The notes under the pieces: generated by a model
What the model was told of the DNA's origin: nothing
Seen by the model: the letters and a program-made list of their open reading frames with translations, nothing else
Database searches by the model: none
Shown: positions 16,494-24,147 of the stretch, one piece after another
How positions within the stretch are numbered: position 1 is the first letter of the stretch
Layout of the letters: every line of letters starts with the position of its first letter
Made by a program: the position numbers and the translations under genes
NCBI GenBank assembly: GCA_030041515.1
Contig: JASHNS010000083.1
Location: forward strand, 1 to 41,117
Reading direction: 5' to 3'
Source of the DNA: Acidobacteriaceae bacterium
GTDB taxonomy: Bacteria > Acidobacteriota > Terriglobia > Terriglobales > Acidobacteriaceae
Length of the DNA stretch: 41,117 nucleotides

Positions 16494-17661
16494 ATGTCAC
16501 CGCGTCGCTCACGCACGGCCGCCCCCGCAGAAAAGTCTCCAGCACTTCGTTCTTCGGTGAAAGTACAGCGATATCCGCGGAGCGGCCGGCAGCGAGCGAG
16601 CCAATCTCCGCGTCCAGTCCGGTCATACGTGCGGGATTCCGCGTGGCAAGGCCGACGGCTTCGATCAGCGTCGCGCCCGTGAATTCAGCATAGTTGCGAA
16701 CTGCGCGATCGAGAGTCAGAGTGCTGCCCGCCAGGGTATTCGCATCCCCGGCTACGCAGCGGCCGTTCTGGACGCGCACATCCATTTCGCCCAGCCGATA
16801 ATTCCCATCCGGCATCCCAGTGCCGGCCATCGCATCCGTCACCAGCATTGCCCGATCCGGGCCCTTGGCGCGGCGGAACAACCGCACCGCGGCAGGATCC
16901 ACATGCAGCCCGTCGCAGATAATCTCGGCGAAGAGCCGGTCGTTGGTCAGCACCTCAGCCAGCAAACCCGGATCCCGATGGTCGAATGCGCGCATCGCAT
17001 TGAATGTGTGCGTGGCGCTGATCGCGCCGGCCGCGATGCCCCGGCGAGCCGCATCGCCCTGCGCATTGCTGTGTCCCAGGCTGATCCGCACCCCGAGCCT
17101 GGTCGCATGTGCGATCGTCTCTTCCGCACCAGGCAGCTCCGGTGCGATAGTCATCAGGCGGATATGACCTTCTGCGGCCTGCCACAGGCGGTCAAAGAGC
17201 GAGACGGAGGGGACAAGCAATTGGCTCTCCACGTGGCAGCCGCGCTTATGCGGCGACAGAAACGGCCCTTCCAGGTGAATTCCCACTGGCCGCGCGCCCT
17301 CCAGCGGACCGCTCATCCGCTTCGCCAGGCCGGCGAGCGAGCGCAGCAGCGTGTCCAGAGGTGCGGTGACCGTGGTGGCGAAATACGCGCCCACGCCGCG
17401 CCGCGCGAGGAACCCGCCAATATGATTCAGCGCCGGCTCCGTCGCTTCCATCGCGTCATGTCCGCCGCTGCCGTGGATGTGCACGTCGAAGAACGCCGGA
17501 ACCAGCGTGCAGTCAGCGAAATCCACGTGCCGGTCGGCGGGCGCCTCCGCGCCGTCTCGGCTGGCGATGGAAACAATCGCGCCATCGTCGATCGCGATGA
17601 CAGGCTTGTCAATCACCTCAGCAGGCGTAAGCAGGCGGGCAGCGGTCAGGATCGTTTGCAC
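16483..17661 (-). CDS. nagA: N-acetylglucosamine-6-phosphate deacetylase
   Basis: Removes the acetyl group from GlcNAc-6-phosphate, feeding amino-sugar and cell-wall recycling into glucosamine-6-phosphate. The 392-residue amidohydrolase has FFDVHIHGSGGHD (about 55-67, metal HxH), GIHLEGPFLSPHKRG with the metal Glu, ISLGHSNAQ, ATHTFNAMRAF, ICDGLHVDP and the catalytic Asp in LVTDAMAGTGM. GTG 17661 is preferred because it begins the first strand (VQTILTAARLLTP) and leaves 46 bases after the preceding gene; the in-frame start at 17766 would overlap that gene. No nagB or GlcNAc transporter is nearby. A partial ROK kinase at the right edge is too far away to be linked. Confidence 0.95.
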   Translation of the reverse strand: MQTILTAARLLTPAEVIDKPVIAIDDGAIVSIASRDGAEAPADRHVDFADCTLVPAFFDVHIHGSGGHDAMEATEPALNHIGGFLARRGVGAYFATTVTAPLDTLLRSLAGLAKRMSGPLEGARPVGIHLEGPFLSPHKRGCHVESQLLVPSVSLFDRLWQAAEGHIRLMTIAPELPGAEETIAHATRLGVRISLGHSNAQGDAARRGIAAGAISATHTFNAMRAFDHRDPGLLAEVLTNDRLFAEIICDGLHVDPAAVRLFRRAKGPDRAMLVTDAMAGTGMPDGNYRLGEMDVRVQNGRCVAGDANTLAGSTLTLDRAVRNYAEFTGATLIEAVGLATRNPARMTGLDAEIGSLAAGRSADIAVLSPKNEVLETFLRGRPCVSDAVTFNG

Positions 17662-17707
17662 AGACCAGACTACTACCCCGGAGAGCGCCCCGGCTGCACG
17701 AAACTCC

Positions 17708-18193
17708 TTACTGCTGCGGGCTGACCGCCGGTGCGGGAACCGCCACGCCGTGCGCCTTGCGAGCATTCGGGGCGATGTGAGCGCGTGCGTGGCTCACGTG
17801 TTGCATTGCGCGCCCATGCGCGTTCGGCCCAGCAGCCAGAGGAGCTGAAGCCGGCGCGGCCACATGGACTGCCGACGCGGCGCCCATTCCCTGTCCAGGC
17901 AGCACCAGCACCGGCGGCACGGGCACGTGTCCGGGATGATTCTCTCTGGCATGATCGACTGAGCCAACGACAATGACCGCGCAAACCAGGCCGGCGGCAG
18001 CGACGCCGAGCGTCGGAAACGTGTATCGCGGCCAGCGAGCGAACCAGGAGATCCGGGAATCCGTGACCCGAGTGGCGGCCAGGTGGGCGAGAATGCGGCC
18101 TTCCAGCCCTTCAGGAGGTGTGGCTGAGCCGGCAGCGCGCAGCGCCGCATCGACGCGCTTCTGCCACTTGTCTGTTTGGGGTTCGTACTTCAT
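17708..18193 (-). CDS. Single-pass membrane protein coupled to ECF sigma factor, candidate anti-sigma
   Basis: A 161-residue protein whose ATG overlaps the sigma-factor stop by 4 bases (ATGA), so the two are translationally coupled. It has a soluble N-terminus of about 50 residues (TDKWQKRVDAALRAAG..PPEGLEGRILAHL), one hydrophobic helix at about 55-77 (FPTLGVAAAGLVCAVIVVGS), and a Pro/Ala/His-rich tail outside the membrane. This layout fits an anti-sigma factor. However, the HxxxCxxC zinc-binding anti-sigma motif is absent and the only Cys is in the membrane helix. Function is inferred from gene order only. Translation probably depends on the upstream sigma gene. Confidence 0.75.
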   Translation of the reverse strand: MKYEPQTDKWQKRVDAALRAAGSATPPEGLEGRILAHLAATRVTDSRISWFARWPRYTFPTLGVAAAGLVCAVIVVGSVDHARENHPGHVPVPPVLVLPGQGMGAASAVHVAAPASAPLAAGPNAHGRAMQHVSHARAHIAPNARKAHGVAVPAPAVSPQQ

Positions 18194-18783
18194 CGTGAAA
18201 TGCCTTCCTGTTCGAGCAGGCCGGAGAGCTCGCGTCGGGCGCGAAAAATGCGCGAGCGGATGGAAGATTCGGTGGTGCCGAGCACGGCGGCAATTTCTGC
18301 GGTGCTGAGTTCCTCGACAGCGGAGAGCAGCAGAGCTTCGCGCTCGCGGTGGGGTAAACGGTCGATCAGTGCCATGATTCGCCCGCGCTCCTCCATGGAA
18401 ATCACGGACTGGTCAGCGCCGGGGTCGCCCGACGGCAAAACACGCGCGTGGTCGGAGAGGTCCTCGTTTTCAGGGCGAGTTTTGGCGCGGCGCTTGCGGT
18501 CCAGAACGATGTTCCAGACAATCCGCACCAGCCACACGCGGTAATCGCGAATTTCCCCCAGCCGGGACTGATGTTTGAGCACGCGCAGAAACGCTTCCTG
18601 CACCGCGTCCTCGGCCTCGGCGGCGTTGCGCGTCACCGAGAAGGCCACGCGATAAAGCGCCGTTGAGTACTCGGCGACCAGGGCGGTGATGGTCTGGCTC
18701 GTATCCGTCTGGCTCTTTTCCAAGGCTCTGGCAATCGGAGCAGGTGCTGACCAGCCGGCGAGCTGACCTTGCAGGCAACTCAT
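18190..18783 (-). CDS. ECF-type RNA polymerase sigma factor
   Basis: A 197-residue sigma-70 family member with regions 2 and 4 only. Region 2 spans ALYRVAFSVTRNAAEAEDAVQEAFLRVL to DYRVWLVRIVWNIVLDRKRR. A short acidic linker follows. Region 4 is LIDRLPHREREALLLSAVEELSTAEIAAVLGTTESSIRSRIFRARREL. The start at ATG 18783 has GGAGG 9 bases upstream in the transcript. The first 30 residues are not part of the fold. It is followed immediately by a membrane protein in translational coupling, the usual arrangement for an ECF factor held by an anti-sigma. It is divergent from a methyltransferase gene; ECF factors often drive their own promoter, but no clear ECF-type promoter pair was found. Confidence 0.93.
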   Translation of the reverse strand: MSCLQGQLAGWSAPAPIARALEKSQTDTSQTITALVAEYSTALYRVAFSVTRNAAEAEDAVQEAFLRVLKHQSRLGEIRDYRVWLVRIVWNIVLDRKRRAKTRPENEDLSDHARVLPSGDPGADQSVISMEERGRIMALIDRLPHREREALLLSAVEELSTAEIAAVLGTTESSIRSRIFRARRELSGLLEQEGISR

Positions 18784-18907
18784 CCTGGCAAACCTCCAGC
18801 CGGCAGCGATGTCCGGCGCGGGGAATCTTGCACGTCTGCCCTAAAGACGGAGGATATCGCGTTTTCGCTCGTCACGCGGCGATTCCGGGGGAGGGTAAGA
18901 TTCGAGG

Positions 18908-19690
18908 GTGCGGCGGCAGCGGTGGTTTGAGATTCACGATCAGCCCTGGTTCCCTGGTTCTCTGCGCGACCTCACCACGGAGGCGCTGGAAGCGGTGTGG
19001 AACGAGAACCACACCTATCGGGCGATCGCAGGAAAGCTGCGGGAAGCTGTGGCGCGGGCGGGCGCTGCGCAGATCGTCGATTTGTGCTCCGGCGGCGGAG
19101 GGCCATGGCTCGGACTCTATGACGATGTGTCCGATGGGCGTCCGCTGCGGGTTTGGCTGACCGATCTCTATCCGAATGCTCGGCTTTTGCGGGAACAGCT
19201 GCCAGAGGGCCTGGGGGCGCGGGCGGAGCCTGTGGATGCCAGTGCGGTTCCCAGGGAACTGAGGGGATTCCGAACCCTCTTTTCGTCCTTCCATCATTTC
19301 GATCCGCCAGCGGCGCGGGCAATGCTCGAAGATGCGTTCCGCCGCCGGGAAGGCATTGGGGTTTTCGAGGGCGCGCGCCGGAGTCCGCTGACGATAGCGC
19401 TGGTCGCCGGAGTTCCCCTCCTGGCGATCCGATGTGCCCTCGCAGCGCGGCCCGTCCGCTGGCAGCGAATTGTGTGGACATGTCTCCTCCCAGTGGTCCC
19501 AGCCGTGCTTTGGCTGGACGGCATTCTCTCCTGCCTGCGCAGTTATTCCATCGACGACCTGCGCGAGCTGACGGGTGGGCTCACCTCGCCGGAGTACCGG
19601 TGGGAGATTGGCGAAGCGCAGAGTGGCCACATCCCGATCCGCTACCTCATCGGGGTGCCGGAAATCAGGGGTACCCCCCCGTCGCTGTGA
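18908..19690 (+). CDS. Class I SAM-dependent methyltransferase with hydrophobic insert
   Basis: A 260-residue protein. Residues about 1-50 include WNENHTYRAIAGKLREAV. The SAM-binding strand and loop are IVDLCSGGGGPWLGLY (about 55-70), LTDLYPNA is the acidic second strand, and FRTLFSSFHHFDPPAARAML is motif IV/V. After this come two strongly hydrophobic stretches (LTIALVAGVPLLAIRCALA and WTCLLPVVPAVLWLDGILSCL) before the usual LRSYSIDDLRELTGGL ending. This suggests membrane association or a lipid-like substrate, though the substrate is unknown. Start GTG 18908 is the only start before the fold. A purine-rich GGGGGAGGG lies about 12 bases upstream. Confidence 0.8.
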   Translation: MRRQRWFEIHDQPWFPGSLRDLTTEALEAVWNENHTYRAIAGKLREAVARAGAAQIVDLCSGGGGPWLGLYDDVSDGRPLRVWLTDLYPNARLLREQLPEGLGARAEPVDASAVPRELRGFRTLFSSFHHFDPPAARAMLEDAFRRREGIGVFEGARRSPLTIALVAGVPLLAIRCALAARPVRWQRIVWTCLLPVVPAVLWLDGILSCLRSYSIDDLRELTGGLTSPEYRWEIGEAQSGHIPIRYLIGVPEIRGTPPSL

Positions 19691-19912
19691 CCTGTGGCAA
19701 GCTGCTGCAAGCAGAGGGGGTTTCTGGAGGCCTCTTCAGGACGGTGGCATCGTGCTGATAACGAGCCACTTCGCTGGCTGCTTTTGGCGTTGAGTACCAG
19801 GATTTACCGAAGCAGCCATTCCTGAGCTGTGAGCTCTGTCCGCGGCCTGGCGTTTGGCAGAATCCATCTGTCGCCCAGTGCGGGACACCCGGCCCGGTTC
19901 CGGCGACAGAAG

Positions 19913-19938
19913 AAAGCCCGCGCGGGGCGGGCTTTTTT
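19913..19938 (+). terminator. Rho-independent terminator
   Basis: AAAGCCCGC (19913-19921) and GCGGGCTTT (19927-19935) form a perfect 9-bp stem around a 5-base loop, followed directly by a T run that continues after an interruption. It lies about 220 bases after the methyltransferase gene and isolates the receptor gene from upstream transcription. Confidence 0.85.
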
Positions 19939-20228
19939 CCTTTTTCTATCCTAAGTTCAGAATATCAGGCCAGAAGAATGGGACTGCCAGATTTCTTCGC
20001 CGGCTTTGGCGTGAAAGCTGTCTGGAATCAGCAGGAAAACTTTGGTGACGGGGGCAGGGAGCTTGACAGTTTTTGGATTAGCCTCCGAAGTGAGATCGCG
20101 GGGGCGACGCGAGCAAGACGGATGGGCCAGCTTTACGCCGCCCCTCGAACCGGGTTTCTCCTGGAAATTCTGGACGATTTCACATTCTTGCGAGAATTGG
20201 GACTAATTTTGTCGTATATTTCGGAAGG

Positions 20229-20250
20229 AAGATGACAGAGCTGTCATCTT
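20229..20250. promoter_or_regulatory. Perfect 10-bp inverted repeat, candidate repressor operator
   Basis: AAGATGACAG (20229-20238) and CTGTCATCTT (20241-20250) are exact reverse complements separated by AG. This is the longest near-perfect palindrome noticed in the window and is typical in size for a dimeric TetR/GntR-type operator. It follows an AT-rich tract with TATATT at 20215-20220. The regulator is unknown. Confidence 0.5.
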
Positions 20251-20385
20251 TGGGTTTCCCGTGTCCCCACCGCCGGGCGACAGGGAGGAACCTGAGGGTT
20301 TGAAAACGCGAAGAGGGTCCCCGCGTTGGCTCGTGGCAGAGGGCGCGGGAACCCACGGTCAGTGGCCGGACGGCCGCCGACGTGT

Positions 20386-20406
20386 CTTCACTGTAAACGA
20401 GTGAAG
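20386..20406. promoter_or_regulatory. Inverted repeat in receptor leader
   Basis: CTTCACT (20386-20392) and AGTGAAG (20400-20406) are exact reverse complements with a 7-base spacer. It could be an operator or a small leader hairpin; no T run follows, so it is not a terminator. Confidence 0.35.
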
Positions 20407-20445
20407 CGCGCCCGCGGCGATCCGGCTCAGAGGTGAGATTTGGAA

Positions 20446-20463
20446 CTGTGATTCAGGTCACAG
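20446..20463. promoter_or_regulatory. CRP/FNR-family consensus-like operator
   Basis: The site reads CTGTGA, six bases, then TCACAG: an exact TGTGA-N6-TCACA core at 20447-20462. This is the textbook CRP consensus half-site pair, centred about 55 bases before the receptor ATG at 20510. Whether this organism's CRP-like protein recognises it is unknown. Confidence 0.5.
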
Positions 20464-20509
20464 GGCGGAGAACTACGTCCGCGATTAAATCGGACTAATG
20501 AGGTCGGAT

Positions 20510-23500
20510 ATGAAGAGCAGCAACACCGGGCCCCGCAGAACAAAGAGGGATAGCTGGATGGGCTGGATGCTCGCGGCGGTCCTTGCGGTCATGCCGCGTG
20601 TGTGTCTGGGGCAGCCGCCGCAGGCGGTGACGGGGACAGTGACGGATGTGTCCGGTGCGGTGATCCCGGGGGCGACGGTGACGGCGAAGCCTGTCGGCGG
20701 CGGAGCTGAGTTGCGGACTACGACGAGCGAGGACGGCGAGTTCCGGTTTGCGGGTCTGGAGCCGGGGGATTATGTGGTGACGGCGATCGCCGCGGGGTTC
20801 GCTCCGGCAGAAGGAATGGTGACGGTGGCGGCCGAGCCGGTGTCGCTGGCACTGACGCTGACGGTGGCGCAGACGACGCAGACGGTGCAGGTGGACGCGG
20901 CGAACGCGGCGATCCAGACCAGCTCGACGTCGGCAGGCGGCACGCTGGAGGCGCAACAACTGCAGACCGTCCCGCTGAACGGGCGAAGCTTCACGGATGT
21001 GCTGGCCGTGCAGCCGGGAGTGGCTCCGGCGAGCTCGCAGCCGGCGAATGCGATTGTGATGAGCGGAGTGGCGAGTACGCCGCCGTCGGGGGAACTGGAC
21101 TCGGGAGCGCTGTCCGTGAGCGGGCAGCGGGAGACGGCGAACAGTTTTCGCGTGAATGGGGCCGACGCGCAGGAAGACGTAAACATGGGCGTCGCGATCG
21201 TGCCGGTGCTGGACGCGATCGCAGAGCTGAACGTACAGACGGGGAGCTACGAACCGGAGTACGGGAGCGCAAGCGGCGGACAGATCTCAGTGGTGACGAA
21301 GAGCGGGACGAACCAGTGGCGCGGGTCGCTGTTCGAGTATCTGCGGAATACGAACCTGGATGCGCGGAATTATTTTTCGCCCGAGCGGGCGCCGTTTCAC
21401 CAGAATCAGTTTGGAGCGACGGTGGGCGGGCCCCTGCGCAAGGACAGGCTGTTCTTCTTCGGAGATTACCAGGGAACACGAATGGCGGAGGGCGTGGATA
21501 CGGGGCTGATCTCGGTGCCGACCTCGGCGGAGCGGAGCGGCAATTTCGCCGGGGAGACGAGCGCGCTGACTGGGACCGTGAGCGGGCCGTATCTGGCGCA
21601 CGTGCTGACACAGAAGCTGGGATACGCGGTGACGCAGGGCGAGCCGTATTACACCACCGGGTGCGTGAGCAACAGCCAGTGCGCGTTGCCGAACGCGATG
21701 ATTCCTCAGACAGCGTGGTCGACCGCGGCGCAGCATCTGCTCCAGTACATCCCGCAGCCGAATGAGGGCGCGGGCGGATTTGAGACGTCGGCGGCCGAGG
21801 AGCAGACGCGGGACGACAAAGGATCGGCCCGGCTGGACTGGGACACGAAGGCAGGAACAATTTCGGGGTACTACTTCCTGGACAATTACCGGCTGGACAA
21901 TCCGTATCCGACGGGCGAGGGCGGAGCCAGCGTGCCGGGATTCGACGCGCTGAATTTTGGGCAGGCGCAACTGCTGACGCTGAGCGACACGAAAACGTTC
22001 GGAGCGAACTCGGTGAATCAGGCGCGGGTTTCGTATATGCGGAACGCGGCGAATGTGGGCGTGCCGCAGGGCGGCGTGGGGCCGTCGCTCGAGTCGCAGG
22101 GATTTTCCGGGATTACGGTGCTGGACCCGAAGATCGAGGGCGTGGAGAACACGATCTTCAACGACTTCACGATGGGGATCGACACGACGGCGCTGTTCCA
22201 GGCGGAAAATATTATGGAGGGGAGCGACGATTTTTCGCATGTGACGGGCACGCACAATCTGAAGTTCGGGGTGGATGTGCACGGCGACCAGATCAATAAC
22301 CATCCGGACGTGTACTTCAACGGGAGCTACGATTTCACGGGGTCCGAGACGGGGCTGGATTTCGCGGATTTTCTGCTGGGCGTGGACACGAGCTACACGC
22401 AGGGAGATGCGGAGCATTTCTACAACCGGAATCTGTTGGCCGGCGCCTACGCGCAGGATTCGTGGAAGGCGCGGCCGGATTTGACGGTGAATTACGGGGT
22501 GCGCTGGGACCGGCTGCCCTTCTGGAGCGAGAAGTACAACCAACTGCAGACGCTGGTTCCGGGCGAGCAGAGCGTGGTGTTTCCGAATGCGCCGGCGGGG
22601 ATTGTCTTCCCGGGCGATCCGGGCGTGCCGCGGAGCCTGGCGCCGACGGGGGATGCGAATTTTGGCCCGCGCGTGGGCGCGGCGTGGACGCCGAAGTTTC
22701 TGGGCGCGGGCAAAACGAGCGTGCGGGCGAGCTGGGGGCAGTTCTACACGCCGATTGAGGGATTGTCGGCGGCGATCATGAGCGCGAATCCGCCATACGG
22801 ATACACGTACACGAGCGCAGTGCCGACGATGTTCGACAATCCGTGGGTGGCGGCGGCGGATGGATCGAGTTTGCAGGGGAGCCATGGGGCGCGGTTCCCG
22901 CTGCAGGCAGTGCCGTACGGGGCGTCGAAAGCGCATCCGGTGGCATCTGTGGACTGGACGCAGTTCGAGCCATTTACGGGGATTCCAGCCGTAGCGCCGG
23001 ACGATGTGACACCGTATGCGGAAGATTATTTGCTGTGCGTGGAGCGGCAACTAGGCGGGAATACGGTGCTGGACGTGAGTTACGAGGGAACGCAGGCGCA
23101 CCATCTTCTGACACTGATTGAGGCGAATCCGGGCGACCCGGCGCTGTGCCTGAGTTTGAGCCAGGTGAGCGAGGTGGCCGCGGGGTCGGCCACGTGCGGG
23201 CCGTTCGGCGAGAGCGGCGTGTACACGCGGGCGAATGGCCAGGTGGTGAGCGGGACGCGGACGCGGTTTTCGCCGGCTTTCGGCAGCGTGACGTGGCAGA
23301 AGACGATTGGCAACTCGCACGATAACGGGCTGGAGGTGGATCTGAAGCACCAGGGCAGCACATTCGGCTACAACCTGGCGTACACGTGGAGCCAGTCGAT
23401 CGACCAGGGATCGAGCCTGTCGGATCCGGCGGATCCGGTCAATCCGGGCGTGAGCCGAGGGCTGTCGACGTTCGATCTGCGGCAGAATTTCGTGGCGGGG

Positions 23501-24040
23501 TATCACGCGGTGCTGCCGGTGCAGCGGGTGCTGCACGGCGTGGGAGGCGTTCCGCGGGATCTGGCGGAGGGGTGGGAGATTTCCGGGCTGACGCGGGTGA
23601 CGACGGGGTTTCCCGTGACGCTGATCAACAACAACGACACGTCGTTGCTGGGGACGCAGCCGAACGGAGTGAATAACAATGGCGCGGATCAGCTGAACTT
23701 TACGCCGGGAGCGCTGGATCTGCGCGGGAGTCCGCGAGACGGAACAGCGTTTAACACCGGACGATTCAGCCTGCCGGTGTTGGGGCAATTTGGGAACGCG
23801 CGCCAGCGGTTCTTCCACGGGCCGGGGTCGGACGATACCGATCTGGCGCTGGAAAAGGACACGCCGCTGCCGGAGGGACGGGAGCTGGAACTGCGGGCGG
23901 AGGCATTTAATGTGCTTAACCACGCGCAATTCTTCGGAGCGGGGTCGGTCCAGGGGAACATCGGGAGCGCGGACTTCGGGCAGATTGTGAGCGCGGCACC
24001 GCCGCGGCTGATGCAGCTGAGCGCGCGGGTGAGGTGGTAG
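20510..24040 (+). CDS. Oar-like TonB-dependent outer-membrane receptor with carboxypeptidase-regulatory domain
   Basis: About 1176 residues. A signal peptide (WMGWMLAAVLAVMPRVCLGQ) is followed by a carboxypeptidase-regulatory-like beta domain (VTGTVTDVSGAVIPGATVTA to LTLTVAQTTQTVQV). Next is a plug domain (LQTVPLNGRSFTDVLAVQPGV, then SVSGQRETANSFRVNGADAQ, YEPEYGSASGGQISVVTKSG), then a long beta barrel ending in LSARVRW with a terminal aromatic residue, as outer-membrane proteins do. This architecture is very common in Acidobacteriota and is related to Oar/SusC-type receptors for oligosaccharides or other large nutrients. Met at 20510 is preferred because GAGG (20500-20503) sits 6 bases upstream; the ATG at 20498 would add four residues. 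The gene stands alone with no SusD. The leader carries several operator-like repeats. Substrate unknown. Confidence 0.93.
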   Translation: MKSSNTGPRRTKRDSWMGWMLAAVLAVMPRVCLGQPPQAVTGTVTDVSGAVIPGATVTAKPVGGGAELRTTTSEDGEFRFAGLEPGDYVVTAIAAGFAPAEGMVTVAAEPVSLALTLTVAQTTQTVQVDAANAAIQTSSTSAGGTLEAQQLQTVPLNGRSFTDVLAVQPGVAPASSQPANAIVMSGVASTPPSGELDSGALSVSGQRETANSFRVNGADAQEDVNMGVAIVPVLDAIAELNVQTGSYEPEYGSASGGQISVVTKSGTNQWRGSLFEYLRNTNLDARNYFSPERAPFHQNQFGATVGGPLRKDRLFFFGDYQGTRMAEGVDTGLISVPTSAERSGNFAGETSALTGTVSGPYLAHVLTQKLGYAVTQGEPYYTTGCVSNSQCALPNAMIPQTAWSTAAQHLLQYIPQPNEGAGGFETSAAEEQTRDDKGSARLDWDTKAGTISGYYFLDNYRLDNPYPTGEGGASVPGFDALNFGQAQLLTLSDTKTFGANSVNQARVSYMRNAANVGVPQGGVGPSLESQGFSGITVLDPKIEGVENTIFNDFTMGIDTTALFQAENIMEGSDDFSHVTGTHNLKFGVDVHGDQINNHPDVYFNGSYDFTGSETGLDFADFLLGVDTSYTQGDAEHFYNRNLLAGAYAQDSWKARPDLTVNYGVRWDRLPFWSEKYNQLQTLVPGEQSVVFPNAPAGIVFPGDPGVPRSLAPTGDANFGPRVGAAWTPKFLGAGKTSVRASWGQFYTPIEGLSAAIMSANPPYGYTYTSAVPTMFDNPWVAAADGSSLQGSHGARFPLQAVPYGASKAHPVASVDWTQFEPFTGIPAVAPDDVTPYAEDYLLCVERQLGGNTVLDVSYEGTQAHHLLTLIEANPGDPALCLSLSQVSEVAAGSATCGPFGESGVYTRANGQVVSGTRTRFSPAFGSVTWQKTIGNSHDNGLEVDLKHQGSTFGYNLAYTWSQSIDQGSSLSDPADPVNPGVSRGLSTFDLRQNFVAGYHAVLPVQRVLHGVGGVPRDLAEGWEISGLTRVTTGFPVTLINNNDTSLLGTQPNGVNNNGADQLNFTPGALDLRGSPRDGTAFNTGRFSLPVLGQFGNARQRFFHGPGSDDTDLALEKDTPLPEGRELELRAEAFNVLNHAQFFGAGSVQGNIGSADFGQIVSAAPPRLMQLSARVRW

Positions 24041-24098
24041 CGCTTCTGAGAAGCGGCGAGCGATGAGGCGATGAGCGGGGAGCCGGCCCTGCGGGGCT

Positions 24099-24111
24099 GG
24101 TGCATAATGGC
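24099..24111 (+). promoter_or_regulatory. Candidate -10 element upstream of pgsA
   Basis: Second copy of the 13-mer GGTGCATAATGGC (CATAAT hexamer), 36 bases before the pgsA GTG. It matches the copy before the sugar permease in sequence and nearly in distance. It supports starting pgsA at 24148 rather than at the upstream in-frame GTG at 24100, which lies inside this element. Confidence 0.4.
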
Positions 24112-24147
24112 AGTAGGCGCTACCGCCCCGGCCGCTGGGCCAATTCC

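Larger units (their letters stand above)
19691..20509. other. Long intergenic/leader region before the TonB receptor gene
   Basis: About 820 bases without a supported gene. It holds a strong intrinsic terminator (19913-19938), then an AT-richer stretch (19940-20230) unlike the rest of the window, then a series of inverted repeats up to the receptor start. An 85-codon open frame (19978-20235) has no family resemblance and ends inside a palindrome, so it is not called. A 6-bp stem AACGCG/CGCGTT at 20305-20327 and TGTCGCC/GGCGACA at 19869-19908 add further structure. Confidence 0.6.

Noticed and set aside
19473-19480. TGTGGACA, similar to a DnaA box, near the GC-skew switch
   Set aside because: It differs from the TTATCCACA consensus, lies inside a coding sequence and stands alone; no origin genes are nearby.
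19978-20235. 85-codon open frame in the intergenic region before the TonB receptor gene
   Set aside because: No family resemblance or strong ribosome-binding site, and its end runs into the operator-like palindrome.
20260-20400. Possible cobalamin riboswitch in the receptor leader
   Set aside because: The expected conserved B12-box core and its pairing elements could not be matched; only generic GC-rich stems were seen.
21287-23050. 587-codon antisense open frame inside the TonB receptor gene
   Set aside because: His/Arg-rich composition typical of the complement of a G-rich coding strand; the sense frame is a complete receptor.
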